From Microbulbifer okhotskensis (GTDB taxonomy: Bacteria > Pseudomonadota > Gammaproteobacteria > Pseudomonadales > Cellvibrionaceae): 50,373 nt of DNA. The notes beneath the pieces are model-generated. The model was not told where the DNA came from and searched no databases. It saw nothing but the letters and a program-made list of their open reading frames with translations. The stretch is from assembly GCF_023895975.1 (NCBI RefSeq), contig NZ_JALBWM010000024.1:1-50373 (forward strand), given 5' to 3'. Of the stretch, positions 1-9,254 are shown one piece after another (position 1 is the stretch's first letter; every line of letters begins with the position of its first letter). The translations under genes were made by a program, and so were the position numbers.

Positions 1-2
1 TA

Positions 3-137
3 TCTGGCCGTGGTTCCTACCTATTTCGCCCCCTAAAACTGTCCGAAGTATTGTTAAAGAAGAAAGAAAAGTATACCAAGCTATTTGGGGATTTGAATAA
101 TCGGGTTAAAATACTCTCGCCGCACAAAGCAGTTTAA
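3..137 (+). CDS. C-terminal end of an unrecognised protein (cut by window edge)
   Basis: Frame 3 is open from the window edge to a TAA at 135-137 and gives 44 residues beginning SGRGSYLFRPL and ending ILSPHKAV. The stretch is basic and has no motif I recognise. It lies upstream of pxpA on the same strand, with about 280 bases between, so it may or may not share a transcript with it. The open frame is short and could be chance. Its even composition and clean stop make a real gene end somewhat more likely. Confidence 0.35.
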   Translation, partial: SGRGSYLFRPLKLSEVLLKKKEKYTKLFGDLNNRVKILSPHKAV

Positions 138-373
138 ATAAAGTAATATTGGAGCAAGCTATCATTCCCTCTCAGCTCCCACTAAAACTCTTAACGTTAC
201 AAAAAACAGTCGCAAATGCCCCATTGTGGGAGAAGCTCAATACACTGCGAAATGACATTGAAGCTAAAGCGTGCTTTTGCTCACCTTTAGGCGGCAGCTA
301 CGGGTCGTATGGAGTTCAAATCTCGTCTAAAGTCAAATCATGCTTATACAATAAAAATAAAAATAGCATCTTC

Positions 374-389
374 AGCATTCCTGAATGCT
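374..389. repeat. Small perfect hairpin upstream of pxpA
   Basis: Seven-base arms (AGCATTC and GAATGCT) are separated by CT, about 30 bases before the pxpA start. There is no T tract, so this is not a convincing terminator. It would lie in the pxp leader if transcription starts further upstream. Confidence 0.4.
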
Positions 390-416
390 CCATATTAATT
401 CAAAGAGAAAATCACG

Positions 417-1166
417 GTGCATATAGATATCAACTGTGACCTAGGCGAAGGCACTGATTTATCAAGCTGTGGCAGAGATGCCCAAATTATGTCGTTTATC
501 TCTCGCTGTAATATAGCCTGTAGCGGTCACGCCGGCACTCCCGAAATAATGGAGAGATCTATTGAAAATGCACTTCATGCCAACTTGAAGATTGGTGCCC
601 ACCCCAGCTACCCCGATCGAGATAATTTTGGACGAGAATCAATAGCTATATCACCAGAAAGATTACTCGAATCCCTCTGCGAACAGATAAGCCAATTAAC
701 GAGTATAGCCCGCCAGCTTGAAACAGAACTGGATCATATTAAACTACACGGCGCTCTCTATAATGACGCTGAGGCAAACATTCAGCTTGCCGAAAACATT
801 ACCACTCTTTTTGCTGGAGAGTACCCATCACTTAAAATCCTGGGCCTCGCAAACGGCGCCATGGAAACTGCTGCGTCCGGGCAAGGCCGAGTATTCATAC
901 GGGAAGGCTTTATGGACAGGCAATATCTCAATGAGAGCCAGCTGGCACCCCGCTCACTTCCCAAAGCTCTTATTACTGACACGGCCAAATGCCTAAATCA
1001 AGCCACCTGCCTAGCAAAAAACCTGCCGTTTAAAGATTATTATGGAGGAAAACTACAGTTTAATGTAGACACTATTTGCCTGCATGGTGACAGCCCTCAG
1101 GCACCTGCTCTCGCCGAGCAGCTAACTCATTATTTTATGGCCAATGGCCTGAGCATAGATCGGTGA
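417..1166 (+). CDS. pxpA: 5-oxoprolinase subunit A (LamB/YcsF family)
   Basis: PxpA is part of the cytoplasmic ATP-dependent PxpABC complex, which opens 5-oxoproline (pyroglutamate) to glutamate and so clears a toxic by-product of glutamine and glutathione metabolism. The 249-residue protein has the family's N terminus (DINCDLGEG, residues 3-11), the CSGHAG segment near 35-40, the GAHPSYPDR segment near 60 and the HGALY block near 104. The length is normal for the family. The GTG at 417 is chosen because the family motif starts at once, and a purine-rich AAGAGAAA lies just upstream. The stop overlaps the start of pxpB, so the genes are translationally coupled. Confidence 0.93.
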   Translation: MHIDINCDLGEGTDLSSCGRDAQIMSFISRCNIACSGHAGTPEIMERSIENALHANLKIGAHPSYPDRDNFGRESIAISPERLLESLCEQISQLTSIARQLETELDHIKLHGALYNDAEANIQLAENITTLFAGEYPSLKILGLANGAMETAASGQGRVFIREGFMDRQYLNESQLAPRSLPKALITDTAKCLNQATCLAKNLPFKDYYGGKLQFNVDTICLHGDSPQAPALAEQLTHYFMANGLSIDR

Positions 1167-1906
1167 CACTTTACCCTCATAAAAATCTTCCTGCAATCAC
1201 CAACAATGGGGATTGCGCTTTAGATATCCGATTCTCGGACAGCCCCAGCAAAGAACTAAGCAGTATAATTATCAGGATTAGAGAAAAAATACTGCAACTA
1301 AAGTTAAGCGGAATTATTGACATTATTCCAGCCTATCAATGTTTGACCATTATTTTTGACCCCACACACTGTTCGCACAAGATGCTACACAGCATCCTCA
1401 GCCAAAACATTGATATCGTTTTAAAAAACCCATTAAACACTAAACACAAATCAAAGCTCATCCGTATCCCTGTATGCTACGAAGAAAGGTATTCTCCTGA
1501 TATAGAATTTTTAAGTGACTACACAAATTTATCTATCCCGGAAATTGTCCGCCGACATACAGCTAACCACTATTTAGTCCATATGTTAGGGTTTACGCCC
1601 GGATTCCTATACTTGGGCGGACTTGACCCCAAATTATACTGCCCGCGAAAAGACACTCCCCGCACCCAAATTCCCGCAGGCGCTGTCGGCATTGGCGGCC
1701 GCCAGACCGGTATCTACCCACAAGCTACACCTGGAGGCTGGCAAATAATCGGGCAAACTCCGCTCAAGCTTTTCCAAGCATCCAATAGCTCGCCCTTTAT
1801 TGCGGACCCTCTTGATGAGGTTGAGTTCTTCCCGATTACTCGCCAACAATTTACTACGCTAGCGCAAGTGGCCAGCAATAGTACTCCCAGAGCGATTACC
1901 CCATGA
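1163..1906 (+). CDS. pxpB: 5-oxoprolinase subunit B (KipI/allophanate hydrolase subunit 1 family)
   Basis: This is the second subunit of the 5-oxoprolinase complex and is homologous to Bacillus KipI. The family signature is clear in the C-terminal half: the run from HMLGFTPGFLYLGG (about residues 140-153) through PRTQIPAGAVGIGG to the GGWQIIGQTP stretch. The 247-residue length is slightly longer than typical, but domain order is unbroken. It starts with GTG in a GTGA overlap with the pxpA stop and ends in an ATGA overlap with pxpC. Confidence 0.92.
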   Translation: MTLYPHKNLPAITNNGDCALDIRFSDSPSKELSSIIIRIREKILQLKLSGIIDIIPAYQCLTIIFDPTHCSHKMLHSILSQNIDIVLKNPLNTKHKSKLIRIPVCYEERYSPDIEFLSDYTNLSIPEIVRRHTANHYLVHMLGFTPGFLYLGGLDPKLYCPRKDTPRTQIPAGAVGIGGRQTGIYPQATPGGWQIIGQTPLKLFQASNSSPFIADPLDEVEFFPITRQQFTTLAQVASNSTPRAITP

Positions 1907-2880
1907 GCATTCGATTTGTTCGAGCAGGCTTACAGACCAGCATTCAGGATCAGGGGCGCCCAGGTATGATGGATTGGGGGATACCCTGGGGGGGGGCCGC
2001 CGATCCACTATCAATGAAAATAGCCAATTTACTACTGGATAACTCCCCCAACAACCCGGTCTTAGAAGCTACCTTGTTAGGCCCCCGTATTGAATTTCAA
2101 TGTGATATCACCATCGCAATCGCCGGCGCCCAATTTACAACAATGTTAAACGACAGTCCTATCGAGAATTACAAAACGGTAAAGATCAAGTCTGGCGACA
2201 TTCTGGATATCGGTCGAGTGATCAGCGGCGCAAGAACCTATATCGCCTTTCCCGCGAAAATAGAAATACCGCAGATTTTGGGCAGTGCGGGAACCCATAT
2301 CGTTAGTAAATTTGGAGGTCTCAACGACGATGCTATCCGCACAGGTGACACTATTGACCTAATAAATATTCGCCCAGTAAGAGAGTTAGCCCTCAATAAA
2401 AACTTTCACCTCATCTATACCAACCAATCTCAAATAAGGATAGTGCCAGGCTCGGAGAGTGATTTATTTCCAGAAACATTGACTGCTCAATTTTATAAAA
2501 CCACTTTCGAAGTCTCTCCCCAAAGTAATCGCATGGGTATTCGCCTATCAGGCTTGAAACACCAGCAAGAAAAAGAATATGAGGCCAAAAAGGTACCGAT
2601 GATATCTTCTGGCCTCTACCCTGGAAGCATACAGGTACCACCCGATGAAAAGCCCATCATCTCATTTATCGAAGGACAAACCATAGGCGGCTATCCTCGA
2701 ATCGGTCATGTCATAAAAGCCGAGCTGCATCGCTTAGGGCAATTAAAACCCAGTGACAAAATTAGATTCCAGAAAATTAACTTAGGGGAAGCAAAGAGTA
2801 TATTGAAGAAAAAACGAGAGCTTCTGCACCAGTTACAATTAAGTCTTGGCAAACATGAAAAAGAATTTTTAATACTTTAA
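1903..2880 (+). CDS. pxpC: 5-oxoprolinase subunit C (KipA/biotin-dependent carboxyltransferase-like family)
   Basis: This is the third subunit of the 5-oxoprolinase complex (KipA, allophanate hydrolase subunit 2 family). Diagnostic blocks are the N-terminal RAGLQTSIQDQGRPG (residues 7-21), the GGAADPLSM segment near 32-40 and the C-terminal EGQTIGGYPRIGHV block near residue 258. At 325 residues it is complete. The ATG overlaps the pxpB stop by four bases. No transporter or regulator follows. The next gene lies 376 bases away and is unrelated, so the operon seems to be just pxpABC. Confidence 0.92.
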   Translation: MSIRFVRAGLQTSIQDQGRPGMMDWGIPWGGAADPLSMKIANLLLDNSPNNPVLEATLLGPRIEFQCDITIAIAGAQFTTMLNDSPIENYKTVKIKSGDILDIGRVISGARTYIAFPAKIEIPQILGSAGTHIVSKFGGLNDDAIRTGDTIDLINIRPVRELALNKNFHLIYTNQSQIRIVPGSESDLFPETLTAQFYKTTFEVSPQSNRMGIRLSGLKHQQEKEYEAKKVPMISSGLYPGSIQVPPDEKPIISFIEGQTIGGYPRIGHVIKAELHRLGQLKPSDKIRFQKINLGEAKSILKKKRELLHQLQLSLGKHEKEFLIL

Positions 2881-3256
2881 GCTACTAAAACCCACCAATT
2901 AATTTACTTGATGAAAAATACTTAAATATAAAACATCTTGATTTATTTTTGTTGTTTTTCATGCCGCCAATACTATTAACAACTTACCAATGCCTATAAA
3001 TCTAGACGCAATTTAAATATTTTTGGCCAAGACCATCATCCATGGACGTTTTTGCGTGACTGGCTAGTTTTTCTTGATATCCTGCTAGACCACTCGATCA
3101 ATATTAACTAATCTCTGTGGGTTTTACCCAAACAGCGATTTGGACTAACGTACAAAATGATTCTTTAGGGAGGATCTTTTGGGATCCAGGTATGAACCTT
3201 GGGATCAATTCGTCTAGGCCGAAGAGAAAATACCAACTACTTCAAGGGGATTAATA
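2881..3256. other. 376-base intergenic region between pxpC and the esterase gene
   Basis: No open frame worth calling is present. The first 150 bases are AT-rich. The last 40 bases hold the ribosome site for the next gene (AAGGGGATT just before its ATG). The GGGATC motif occurs twice between 3180 and 3210. I see no convincing terminator for pxpC and no strong sigma-70 promoter. Confidence 0.5.
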
Positions 3257-4711
3257 ATGATAAAAATTCTCCGTGGTTTCATATCGTCAATTTTTGTCGG
3301 TTCACTTTTTATCACCTCTTATGCTCACGCCGAGCCGGGTGATTATAATTTCTGGACAACTCTAAAGCATCTATTCGACCCACCCAATGCCAATGAACCC
3401 GTAACACCAGAGCAGGCTCAGGGGATGTACCCCCTTACTCTGGATGACCCAAATTTTAACGACGACTTTGACCCGGCCGATTTCAATACTTGGCAGAAAG
3501 TAGACGTGCCTGCCAATACTGGAGCCATGTGCGGCAACGGCTCCCCCTATAAGTTCTTTGTTCATCGAGTACCCGACACCAGCAATACGATTTTCTACTT
3601 TGAGGGCGGAGGTGCCTGCTGGGATTATGAGAGCTGCTCTGGGCAGGCAGGCACTCGTGGAGCACGAAATCCAAATGGCATACCTGATGACTATCTCAGT
3701 AATGTGCATCTTCTGGACTTCTCAAATTTCGAAAATCTCACCACTGCGGGAGTTTCGCCTCTAATCTACACTCACCACCCTTACAACCAGTATAAAACGG
3801 GTGAGTGGAACATGGTCTATGTGCCCTACTGTACCGGGGACATTTACGTTGGTGATAAAACTGAGATTTATGAAGACGAGAGCGGTCAAAACTCCGATTT
3901 AATATGGCATCACAATGGTTTACGCAATGTACAATCGGTAACTTCCTGGGTTAAAAATAATTTACAAAAACCAAAACAATTACTGACCGCTGGATGCAGC
4001 GCGGGAAGCGTCGGCGCACTGTTAAATTATTCAAAAATCCGCGAGGACATGAATGTCGATCATGGATACCTAATCGATGATTCAGGCCCTCTGTACAAAG
4101 CGCCACTGGATAATAATGACAGCTCTCAATATCCTTCGCTGCCACTGCACAAAGAAGTATTAAGTTCATGGACTACTTACACGCCCGATGGAGACCCCAA
4201 CGCGGAAAACCCTATTACTATGCTGAAACGCATTACTCCAGGGTTTGACGCTAACCAGCTAGCCTCTATTTACAGCGCCTTGTCAGAAAAATTCCCAACC
4301 GACCGCCTGGGTATCACCCACTTCCTGGCCGACGGGAATTTCTCATCCTATTCCTACGAACGCTTTTACGAAGATATTTATAATGACCCCGATGCGGAAT
4401 CGCGCTTGGCCAAGTTGCGACAGCGCTGGCAGACAGATACTCATGAAAACCTGATTCCTCTGTTGGATCAGACCAGTAATTGGGGCTACTACTTCCCGAT
4501 GTTCCGCAACCTGAATGAGAGTCACTGCACCACCATTATCGACTTAAACTATGGGGAAATTGCTGAGCACGGACTGGAACTCAAAGACTTTCTAGACAAT
4601 ATAATAAATCACAATGGCGGGGGAATGATTCGTGCTTACGAGACTGATGAAGTTTCTGACTACGAGAACAATAGCAATCTATTTTATGATCTGATTGGGT
4701 TGTTTATGTAA
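3257..4711 (+). CDS. Secreted pectinacetylesterase-family hydrolase
   Basis: This is a predicted exported serine hydrolase of the pectinacetylesterase/Notum family. Residues 1-25 form a typical signal peptide with a basic start, a hydrophobic core and an AHA cleavage site. After it come the family blocks: YFEGGGACWD near 115-124, VPYCTGDIYVGD near 190, and the nucleophile motif GCSAGS with Ser248. An Asp in LIDDSGP near 275 and a His in NESHC near 420 are the likely other catalytic residues. The Cys-rich composition fits an exported protein. Family members remove acetyl groups from pectin or other substrates. The true substrate cannot be read here. It is a single gene with its own leader and a hairpin downstream. 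Confidence 0.8.
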   Translation: MIKILRGFISSIFVGSLFITSYAHAEPGDYNFWTTLKHLFDPPNANEPVTPEQAQGMYPLTLDDPNFNDDFDPADFNTWQKVDVPANTGAMCGNGSPYKFFVHRVPDTSNTIFYFEGGGACWDYESCSGQAGTRGARNPNGIPDDYLSNVHLLDFSNFENLTTAGVSPLIYTHHPYNQYKTGEWNMVYVPYCTGDIYVGDKTEIYEDESGQNSDLIWHHNGLRNVQSVTSWVKNNLQKPKQLLTAGCSAGSVGALLNYSKIREDMNVDHGYLIDDSGPLYKAPLDNNDSSQYPSLPLHKEVLSSWTTYTPDGDPNAENPITMLKRITPGFDANQLASIYSALSEKFPTDRLGITHFLADGNFSSYSYERFYEDIYNDPDAESRLAKLRQRWQTDTHENLIPLLDQTSNWGYYFPMFRNLNESHCTTIIDLNYGEIAEHGLELKDFLDNIINHNGGGMIRAYETDEVSDYENNSNLFYDLIGLFM

Positions 4712-4729
4712 CCGCTGGTAACAAGAGGA

Positions 4730-4760
4730 CGGCGCTGTTATTGAAACAATGACAGCGCCG
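4730..4760. terminator. Hairpin between convergent genes
   Basis: A perfect 9-base stem (CGGCGCTGT and ACAGCGCCG) closes over a loop that itself contains a TTG/CAA pair. It sits exactly between the esterase stop (+) and the stop of the unknown protein (-). Neither side has a clear T tract, so it is probably a weak or bidirectional terminator. Confidence 0.55.
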
Positions 4761-4768
4761 CATTACGT

Positions 4769-5404
4769 CTAGCTGCCGTACACCGTTTCTCTGGCATCTT
4801 GCAGGCGTTTACGCAGATATTCGTGCCTACTCATGCCACCTGGAAAAGAAGTCATTTGCTGTACTTCCTCAACAATAGACTGCTCCAGCTCTTTATAGGT
4901 CGAAAAACCCGGAACCTCAATGTGGGGATCGTAGTCATCAATGACTGACTGAGCTTGACTGCGATAAACATTAAACAGCTCTTCAGCCCGCAGCTTAAAC
5001 TCACCCTGACTCACACTGTTTTTTTCCAGCCAAGCCAACTTCAAAGAAAGCGCTTCGTAGCCGGTAACGCGCGCTTCTCTTTCTACTTCCTCTATAGCCT
5101 CCCATGCCTCTTCACTAGAAAGCTCACCCAGACCCGAAAAATAGTCTTTGAGAGCCCGTTTAATATTTTCCTGATCCAAGTAAGCTTTTACACGAGGGTG
5201 ATCTAATAACTCTTTGACCTCGGTATTTTCAAGTTGGGACCAAGGGATACGATTGGAAATATTTTTGACCAATTCACTATCGCCCTCCAGAGGCTCAATC
5301 AGCTGGCGCACTTTCGTCACCCCTGAGCGAACATCAATATCGTAGTGATCAACTCCAACAACGGCGAGCGTTACTGCTCCGGCAAGCAAAATCAGTTTTC
5401 TCAT
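4769..5404 (-). CDS. Unknown protein with N-terminal membrane anchor or signal
   Basis: I do not recognise this 211-residue protein. Residues 1-18 are basic then hydrophobic (RKLILLAGAVTLAVVGV), consistent with a signal anchor or an uncleaved signal peptide. There is no lipobox cysteine. The rest is acidic and predicted mainly helical, with many Glu, Lys and Arg residues and a charged segment near 95-115 that could form a coiled coil. There are no catalytic motifs. It is transcribed alone, converges on the esterase gene, and is followed by the hairpin at 4730-4760. The ATG at 5404 is the only start that keeps the hydrophobic N terminus. Confidence 0.7.
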   Translation of the reverse strand: MRKLILLAGAVTLAVVGVDHYDIDVRSGVTKVRQLIEPLEGDSELVKNISNRIPWSQLENTEVKELLDHPRVKAYLDQENIKRALKDYFSGLGELSSEEAWEAIEEVEREARVTGYEALSLKLAWLEKNSVSQGEFKLRAEELFNVYRSQAQSVIDDYDPHIEVPGFSTYKELEQSIVEEVQQMTSFPGGMSRHEYLRKRLQDARETVYGS

Positions 5405-5554
5405 AATTAGTTACCGAGCACCTTAGAAATTTTATATTTGTCCATCGGTAACTATCTAAGCAGAGAATCGGCAAGGGATGAATGAAAAGGAAGCCTCATT
5501 TGTTGAGTTTCCTGCCAATATATTTCTCCTCTTCTCGATGCCAGCTACCCGAGC

Positions 5555-5812
5555 CTAGCGGACCCAGCTCACGACTTGCTCATCATCTTTTCTCCCCACA
5601 CAAGGGTCTTTCTTGGTTTTGGGTTCAACATAACCAACCTGCTTTTCTCTCGAAAGATGTACAGACTCCCAGTTGGCCACAGCCTCGGCACAGAGGCTTC
5701 GCTGCTCTCCGGTTAGCGCAATACCGTTAGGCCATTTTCCAAGCTCTATAGCCCGCTTTAAACTCCCAACAATTTCTGAGTTCAAGCTTTTTAATAATTG
5801 CTCAAAAGACAT
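5555..5812 (-). CDS. DUF1315 (YeaC-like) family protein
   Basis: This small cytoplasmic protein resembles the DUF1315/YeaC family: an N-terminal MSFEQLLKSL, then the family core RAIELGKWPNGIALTGEQ and CAEAVANWE. Function is unknown in the family. The start at 5812 (85 residues) is preferred over an ATG at 5836, because the upstream one lies inside the A tract of the rplQ terminator and adds eight residues that do not fit the family. The C-terminal 25 residues are charged and atypical. It is the first gene after the alpha operon terminator on the same strand, so it may receive read-through. Confidence 0.72.
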   Translation of the reverse strand: MSFEQLLKSLNSEIVGSLKRAIELGKWPNGIALTGEQRSLCAEAVANWESVHLSREKQVGYVEPKTKKDPCVGRKDDEQVVSWVR

Positions 5813-5834
5813 ACGAAAATTCTCATTCAGGCAC

Positions 5835-5861
5835 AAAAAAGGCCGGTCTAAGACCGGCCTT
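5835..5861 (-). terminator. Rho-independent terminator of the alpha operon (after rplQ)
   Basis: On the minus strand a GC-rich stem (AAGGCCGGTCT paired with AGACCGGCC) is followed by a run of T, 25 bases after the rplQ stop. This is a textbook intrinsic terminator. Confidence 0.9.
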
Positions 5862-5885
5862 CCGTAGCACTATGGCTAGTACAGC

Positions 5886-6272
5886 TTACGCTTGTGCGGC
5901 TTCGTCTTCTACTTGAGGACGATCCACCAGTTCAACGTAGGCCATCGGCGCTTTATCACCAGCACGGAAGCCACATTTCAGAATACGGATATAACCGCCT
6001 GGACGTGCTTCGTAACGGGGACCCAGTTCGTCGAACAACTTACGCACTGCATCCTTATCACGAATACGGGCGAAAACCAGTCGGCGATTGGCAACACTGT
6101 CTTTCTTAGCCAGGGTAATCAGCGGCTCGGCGACGCGACGCAGCTCCTTGGCTTTGGCCAGTGTGGTTTTGATCAGTTCGTGCTCCACCAAAGAGGCGCT
6201 CATGTTCTTGAACATGGCCTTGCGGTGAGCGCTCGTGCGGCTGAATTTACGGCCACTATAGCGATGACGCAT
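5886..6272 (-). CDS. rplQ: 50S ribosomal protein L17
   Basis: L17 lies near the exit of the peptide tunnel. The N terminus [20 protein letters not shown] and the segment [15 protein letters not shown] near 42-56 are diagnostic. The length of 128 matches E. coli (127). The C-terminal tail is acidic. It is the last gene of the alpha operon, 123 bases after rpoA, with two strong hairpins in that gap, and is followed by an intrinsic terminator. Confidence 0.98.
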   Translation of the reverse strand: MRHRYSGRKFSRTSAHRKAMFKNMSASLVEHELIKTTLAKAKELRRVAEPLITLAKKDSVANRRLVFARIRDKDAVRKLFDELGPRYEARPGGYIRILKCGFRAGDKAPMAYVELVDRPQVEDEAAQA

Positions 6273-6319
6273 GACTCAATTCCTTACGACCAAAGTTGCT
6301 GTCACAGCAGGTCGTTCTG

Positions 6320-6386
6320 GAGCGGTGTCGCGCTAAGCTGTGGCACCGCTCGGGTTCTTTCGACTAGTCACGGTTACACCGTGACT
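6320..6386 (-). repeat. Two intercistronic hairpins between rpoA and rplQ
   Basis: The first hairpin has arms GAGCGGTG (6320-6327) and CACCGCTC (6344-6351). The second has AGTCACGG (6366-6373) and CCGTGACT (6379-6386). Both are perfect 8-base stems. No T tract follows on the minus strand. They may be processing or stability elements that set the rpoA to rplQ ratio (inference). Confidence 0.6.
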
Positions 6387-6395
6387 ACCAAATGC

Positions 6396-7406
6396 TTACA
6401 GGGGGCTTAATTTGCTGTCGCCTTTGAGACTGGCCGGTGGCCAATTTTCAAGACGCATACCCAGAGAGAGTCCACGGGAAGCCAACACATCCTTGATTTC
6501 AGTCAGAGACTTCTTACCAAGATTCGGGGTCTTCAGCAGCTCTACTTCAGTGCGCTGAATTAGGTCACCGATATAGTAGATGTTTTCCGCTTTCAGACAG
6601 TTGGCCGAACGTACAGTCAACTCCAGGTCGTCCACAGGTCGCAGCAGTACTGGATCAACCTCGGGCTCTTCGGCCTTCGGTTGAGCATCTTTTTCACCTT
6701 CCAGATCCACAAATACCGCAAGTTGCTGCTGCAGAATAGTGGCTGCACGGCGAATAGCCTCTTCTGGATCCAGAGTACCATTGGTCTCCAGATCCAGGAC
6801 TAGCTTGTCCAGATCGGTACGCTGTTCTACCCGCGCGCTTTCCACGCTGTAGGACACACGACGAACCGGGCTATATGAAGCGTCCAGTTGCAGACGGCCA
6901 ATCGCACGGCTTTCCTCTTCCTCGTCACGACGAGCGTCAGCCGGTTGGTAGCCGCGACCACGTGCGATAGTGAGACGCAAATTGAGCTCTACATCACCAG
7001 TAATATTGGCGATCACATGCTCAGGATTCACGATCTCAATATCGTGATCTACCTGGATATCTCCAGCAGTCACTGCACCTGGGCCTTTTTTGCTCAGGCT
7101 CAATACCGCCAGATCCTTGCCGTGCATAACAACGGCGATTTCTTTCAGGTTGAGCAGGATTTCAATAACATCTTCCTGCACACCTTCAATCGCGCTGTAT
7201 TCGTGCTCGACACCGTCGATTTCGACTTCGATGACGGCGCAGCCCGGCATGGAGGACAGCAGGATGCGACGCAGCGCATTGCCGAGAGTGTGGCCAAAGC
7301 CACGCTCCAGGGGCTCCAAAACCACTTTAGCGTGATTCGGATTGTACTCGGTGACGTCAATACGACGCGGTGTCAAAAACTCGTTGACAGCAGTCTGCAT
7401 AGCCAT
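6396..7406 (-). CDS. rpoA: RNA polymerase alpha subunit
   Basis: Alpha dimerises to nucleate core RNA polymerase and contacts UP elements and activators. The N-terminal assembly domain (about 1-235) includes the conserved [21 protein letters not shown] flexible acidic linker with [13 protein letters not shown] follows, then the DNA-binding C-terminal domain with [16 protein letters not shown] and [16 protein letters not shown]. At 336 residues it is slightly longer than the E. coli protein (329). It stands 38 bases after rpsD in the alpha operon, the usual place. Confidence 0.99.
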   Translation of the reverse strand: MAMQTAVNEFLTPRRIDVTEYNPNHAKVVLEPLERGFGHTLGNALRRILLSSMPGCAVIEVEIDGVEHEYSAIEGVQEDVIEILLNLKEIAVVMHGKDLAVLSLSKKGPGAVTAGDIQVDHDIEIVNPEHVIANITGDVELNLRLTIARGRGYQPADARRDEEEESRAIGRLQLDASYSPVRRVSYSVESARVEQRTDLDKLVLDLETNGTLDPEEAIRRAATILQQQLAVFVDLEGEKDAQPKAEEPEVDPVLLRPVDDLELTVRSANCLKAENIYYIGDLIQRTEVELLKTPNLGKKSLTEIKDVLASRGLSLGMRLENWPPASLKGDSKLSPL

Positions 7407-7444
7407 ACCTGTTTACAGTTGCATTCCTTAAAGTGAACTAATTG

Positions 7445-8065
7445 TTACTTGGAGTACAGTTCCACGATAAGGTTTTCGTTGATCTCTGCTGGTAGATCTA
7501 CACGATCCGGAATGCGCTTGAAAGTGCCTTCCAGTTTACTCGCGTTTATGTCTACCCACTCGACATCGCCACGCTGGGCAGCGAGGGAAACGGAATTCTG
7601 AACACGCAGCTGCTTTTTAGCTTTTTCACGCACAGAAATCACATCACCTTCATTCACTTGGAAGGAAGGAATGTTGACTGAAGTACCGTTTACCAAAATC
7701 GCCTTGTGAGAAACCAATTGACGGGCTTCAGAGCGAGTTGAGCCGAAGCCCATACGGTAAACAACATTGTCGAGGCGTTTTTCCAGAAGCTGCAACAGGT
7801 TCTCACCAGTGGCGCCTTTCAGACGCGCCGCTTCCTTATAGTAGTTACGGAACTGCTTTTCCAGTACGCCGTAGATACGACGAACCTTTTGCTTTTCGCG
7901 CAACTGGATGCCGTAGTCGGACAAGCGACCACGACCAGAGCCATGCTGACCAGGCTTGGATTCTGCGCGACATTTGGAGTCGTGTGGACGAACACCACTT
8001 TTCAGCTGCAGATCGGTACCTTCCCGACGGGAAAGTTTACATTTTGGTCCAATATAACGTGCCAT
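7445..8065 (-). CDS. rpsD: 30S ribosomal protein S4
   Basis: S4 is a primary 16S rRNA binder that starts 30S body assembly, and in enterics it represses the alpha operon. The 206 residues are the exact E. coli length. The N terminus [19 protein letters not shown] and the S4 RNA-binding fold near 95-160 ([15 protein letters not shown], then SHKAILVNG) are clear. It follows rpsK by 15 bases. Confidence 0.98.
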   Translation of the reverse strand: MARYIGPKCKLSRREGTDLQLKSGVRPHDSKCRAESKPGQHGSGRGRLSDYGIQLREKQKVRRIYGVLEKQFRNYYKEAARLKGATGENLLQLLEKRLDNVVYRMGFGSTRSEARQLVSHKAILVNGTSVNIPSFQVNEGDVISVREKAKKQLRVQNSVSLAAQRGDVEWVDINASKLEGTFKRIPDRVDLPAEINENLIVELYSK

Positions 8066-8080
8066 TTTATCAGCCCCCTC

Positions 8081-8470
8081 TTACACGCGACGTTTCTTGG
8101 GTGGACGACATCCATTATGCGGAATTGGCGTCACGTCGGTGATGTTGGTGATCTTGTAGCCGCAGTTGTTCAGTGCGCGAACAGCAGATTCGCGACCGGG
8201 GCCGGGGCCCTTAACTTCTACGTCGAGGTTTTTCAGGCCGTAGTCCTGAGCTGCAGTTCCTGCGCGCTCAGCGGCAACCTGGGCTGCAAACGGGGTGCTC
8301 TTACGTGAGCCACGGAAGCCAGATCCACCTGCGGTGGCCCAGCTAAGGGTATTACCCTGGCGATCAGTGATCGTCACGATCGTATTGTTGAACGATGCGT
8401 GGATGTGGGCAATACCGTCAACAACGGTCTTTTTGACCTTTTTGCGAACAGTAGTTTTTGGCTTAGCCAT
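8081..8470 (-). CDS. rpsK: 30S ribosomal protein S11
   Basis: S11 forms part of the 30S platform beside the mRNA exit. The N-terminal basic tail ([14 protein letters not shown]), [19 protein letters not shown] near 23-41, and the C-terminal [18 protein letters not shown] match the family. The length is 129, equal to E. coli. It sits between rpsM and rpsD as in all gammaproteobacterial alpha operons. Confidence 0.98.
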   Translation of the reverse strand: MAKPKTTVRKKVKKTVVDGIAHIHASFNNTIVTITDRQGNTLSWATAGGSGFRGSRKSTPFAAQVAAERAGTAAQDYGLKNLDVEVKGPGPGRESAVRALNNCGYKITNITDVTPIPHNGCRPPKKRRV

Positions 8471-8556
8471 ACCAGTATCCTAAATCCTGTATCAAATCCC
8501 CCCAGTCTTTAACAAAGAGAGGGGCTTATTGAACCGCGAATTCGCGCCTTAGAGGC

Positions 8557-8913
8557 TTACTTGCGAATCGGCTTGCGCGGACCCTTACGGGTACGAGCAT
8601 TGGTCTTAGTGCGCTGACCACGCAGCGGCAAGCTGCGACGGTGACGCAGACCGCGATAGCAACCCAAGTCCATCAAACGCTTGATGTTCATGGATACTTC
8701 ACGGCGCAGGTCGCCCTCTACAGTGAGTTTTGCAACTTCACCGCGGATGGTTTCAATCTGCTCTTCAGACAGGTCGCGGATTTTGGTGGATTCAGCGATA
8801 CCAATCGCTGCCAAAATTGACTGAGCCGTAGTTCGACCAACCCCATAAATGTGGGTCAGGGAGATTACGGCGTGCTTATGGTCTGGTACATTGACACCAG
8901 CAATACGTGCCAT
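8557..8913 (-). CDS. rpsM: 30S ribosomal protein S13
   Basis: S13 is in the 30S head and bridges to the 50S subunit. From the ATG at 8913 the protein is 118 residues, the E. coli length, starting [14 protein letters not shown]. An in-frame ATG at 8928 would add only EYAS and is rejected. The TGGAG upstream of 8928 is also within reach of 8913. The C-terminal [18 protein letters not shown] tail is typical. It is the first gene of the alpha operon, with a 344-base leader before it. Confidence 0.97.
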   Translation of the reverse strand: MARIAGVNVPDHKHAVISLTHIYGVGRTTAQSILAAIGIAESTKIRDLSEEQIETIRGEVAKLTVEGDLRREVSMNIKRLMDLGCYRGLRHRRSLPLRGQRTKTNARTRKGPRKPIRK

Positions 8914-9026
8914 AGAGGCGTACTCCACGTATTGGAATCACTGCTTTATATTAAGTATGTGACTCAACTTTGATTTCGGCGCTGACAGCGACTAAAAAAC
9001 CGACGGCGCCACCAAAAAGGCGCGCA

Positions 9027-9055
9027 AGAATAGCTTTTCAGACACTAATTTGCAA
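9027..9055 (-). promoter_or_regulatory. Weak candidate promoter for the alpha operon
   Basis: On the minus strand TTGCAA (9055-9050) and TATTCT (9032-9027) are separated by 17 bases. Each box matches the consensus at four of six positions. The position in the long rpmJ-rpsM gap makes it plausible, but a chance match is possible. Confidence 0.28.
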
Positions 9056-9238
9056 TAGCCAACCTCCGCATCGGTCCCCCGAAACGGATGATAACGACAG
9101 TCAACGCCCCCTTTTGGAAGCCAGCATTTTACCGACTTCCCACCTCAAAAACATTTGAGGCATTGTTATCTGCTACGGGACTGCATCAAATAACGAATAC
9201 TTCCAGCTTTTACAGAGACGCCCAAGGGCGCACTCTGC

Positions 9239-9254
9239 AAGGGGCTGGCCCCTT
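9239..9254 (-). repeat. Hairpin just after rpmJ
   Basis: Arms AAGGGGC (9239-9245) and GCCCCTT (9248-9254) close over two bases, four bases from the rpmJ stop. No T tract follows on the minus strand. It may mark the 3' end of the spc transcript after trimming. Confidence 0.45.

Noticed and set aside
149..439. A 96-codon frame from a TTG before pxpA
   Set aside because: It has a TTG start without a good ribosome site, overlaps the pxpA start in another frame and shows no protein-like pattern.
5813..5836. Upstream ATG of the DUF1315 gene
   Set aside because: It falls in the A tract of the rplQ terminator and adds residues that do not fit the family.
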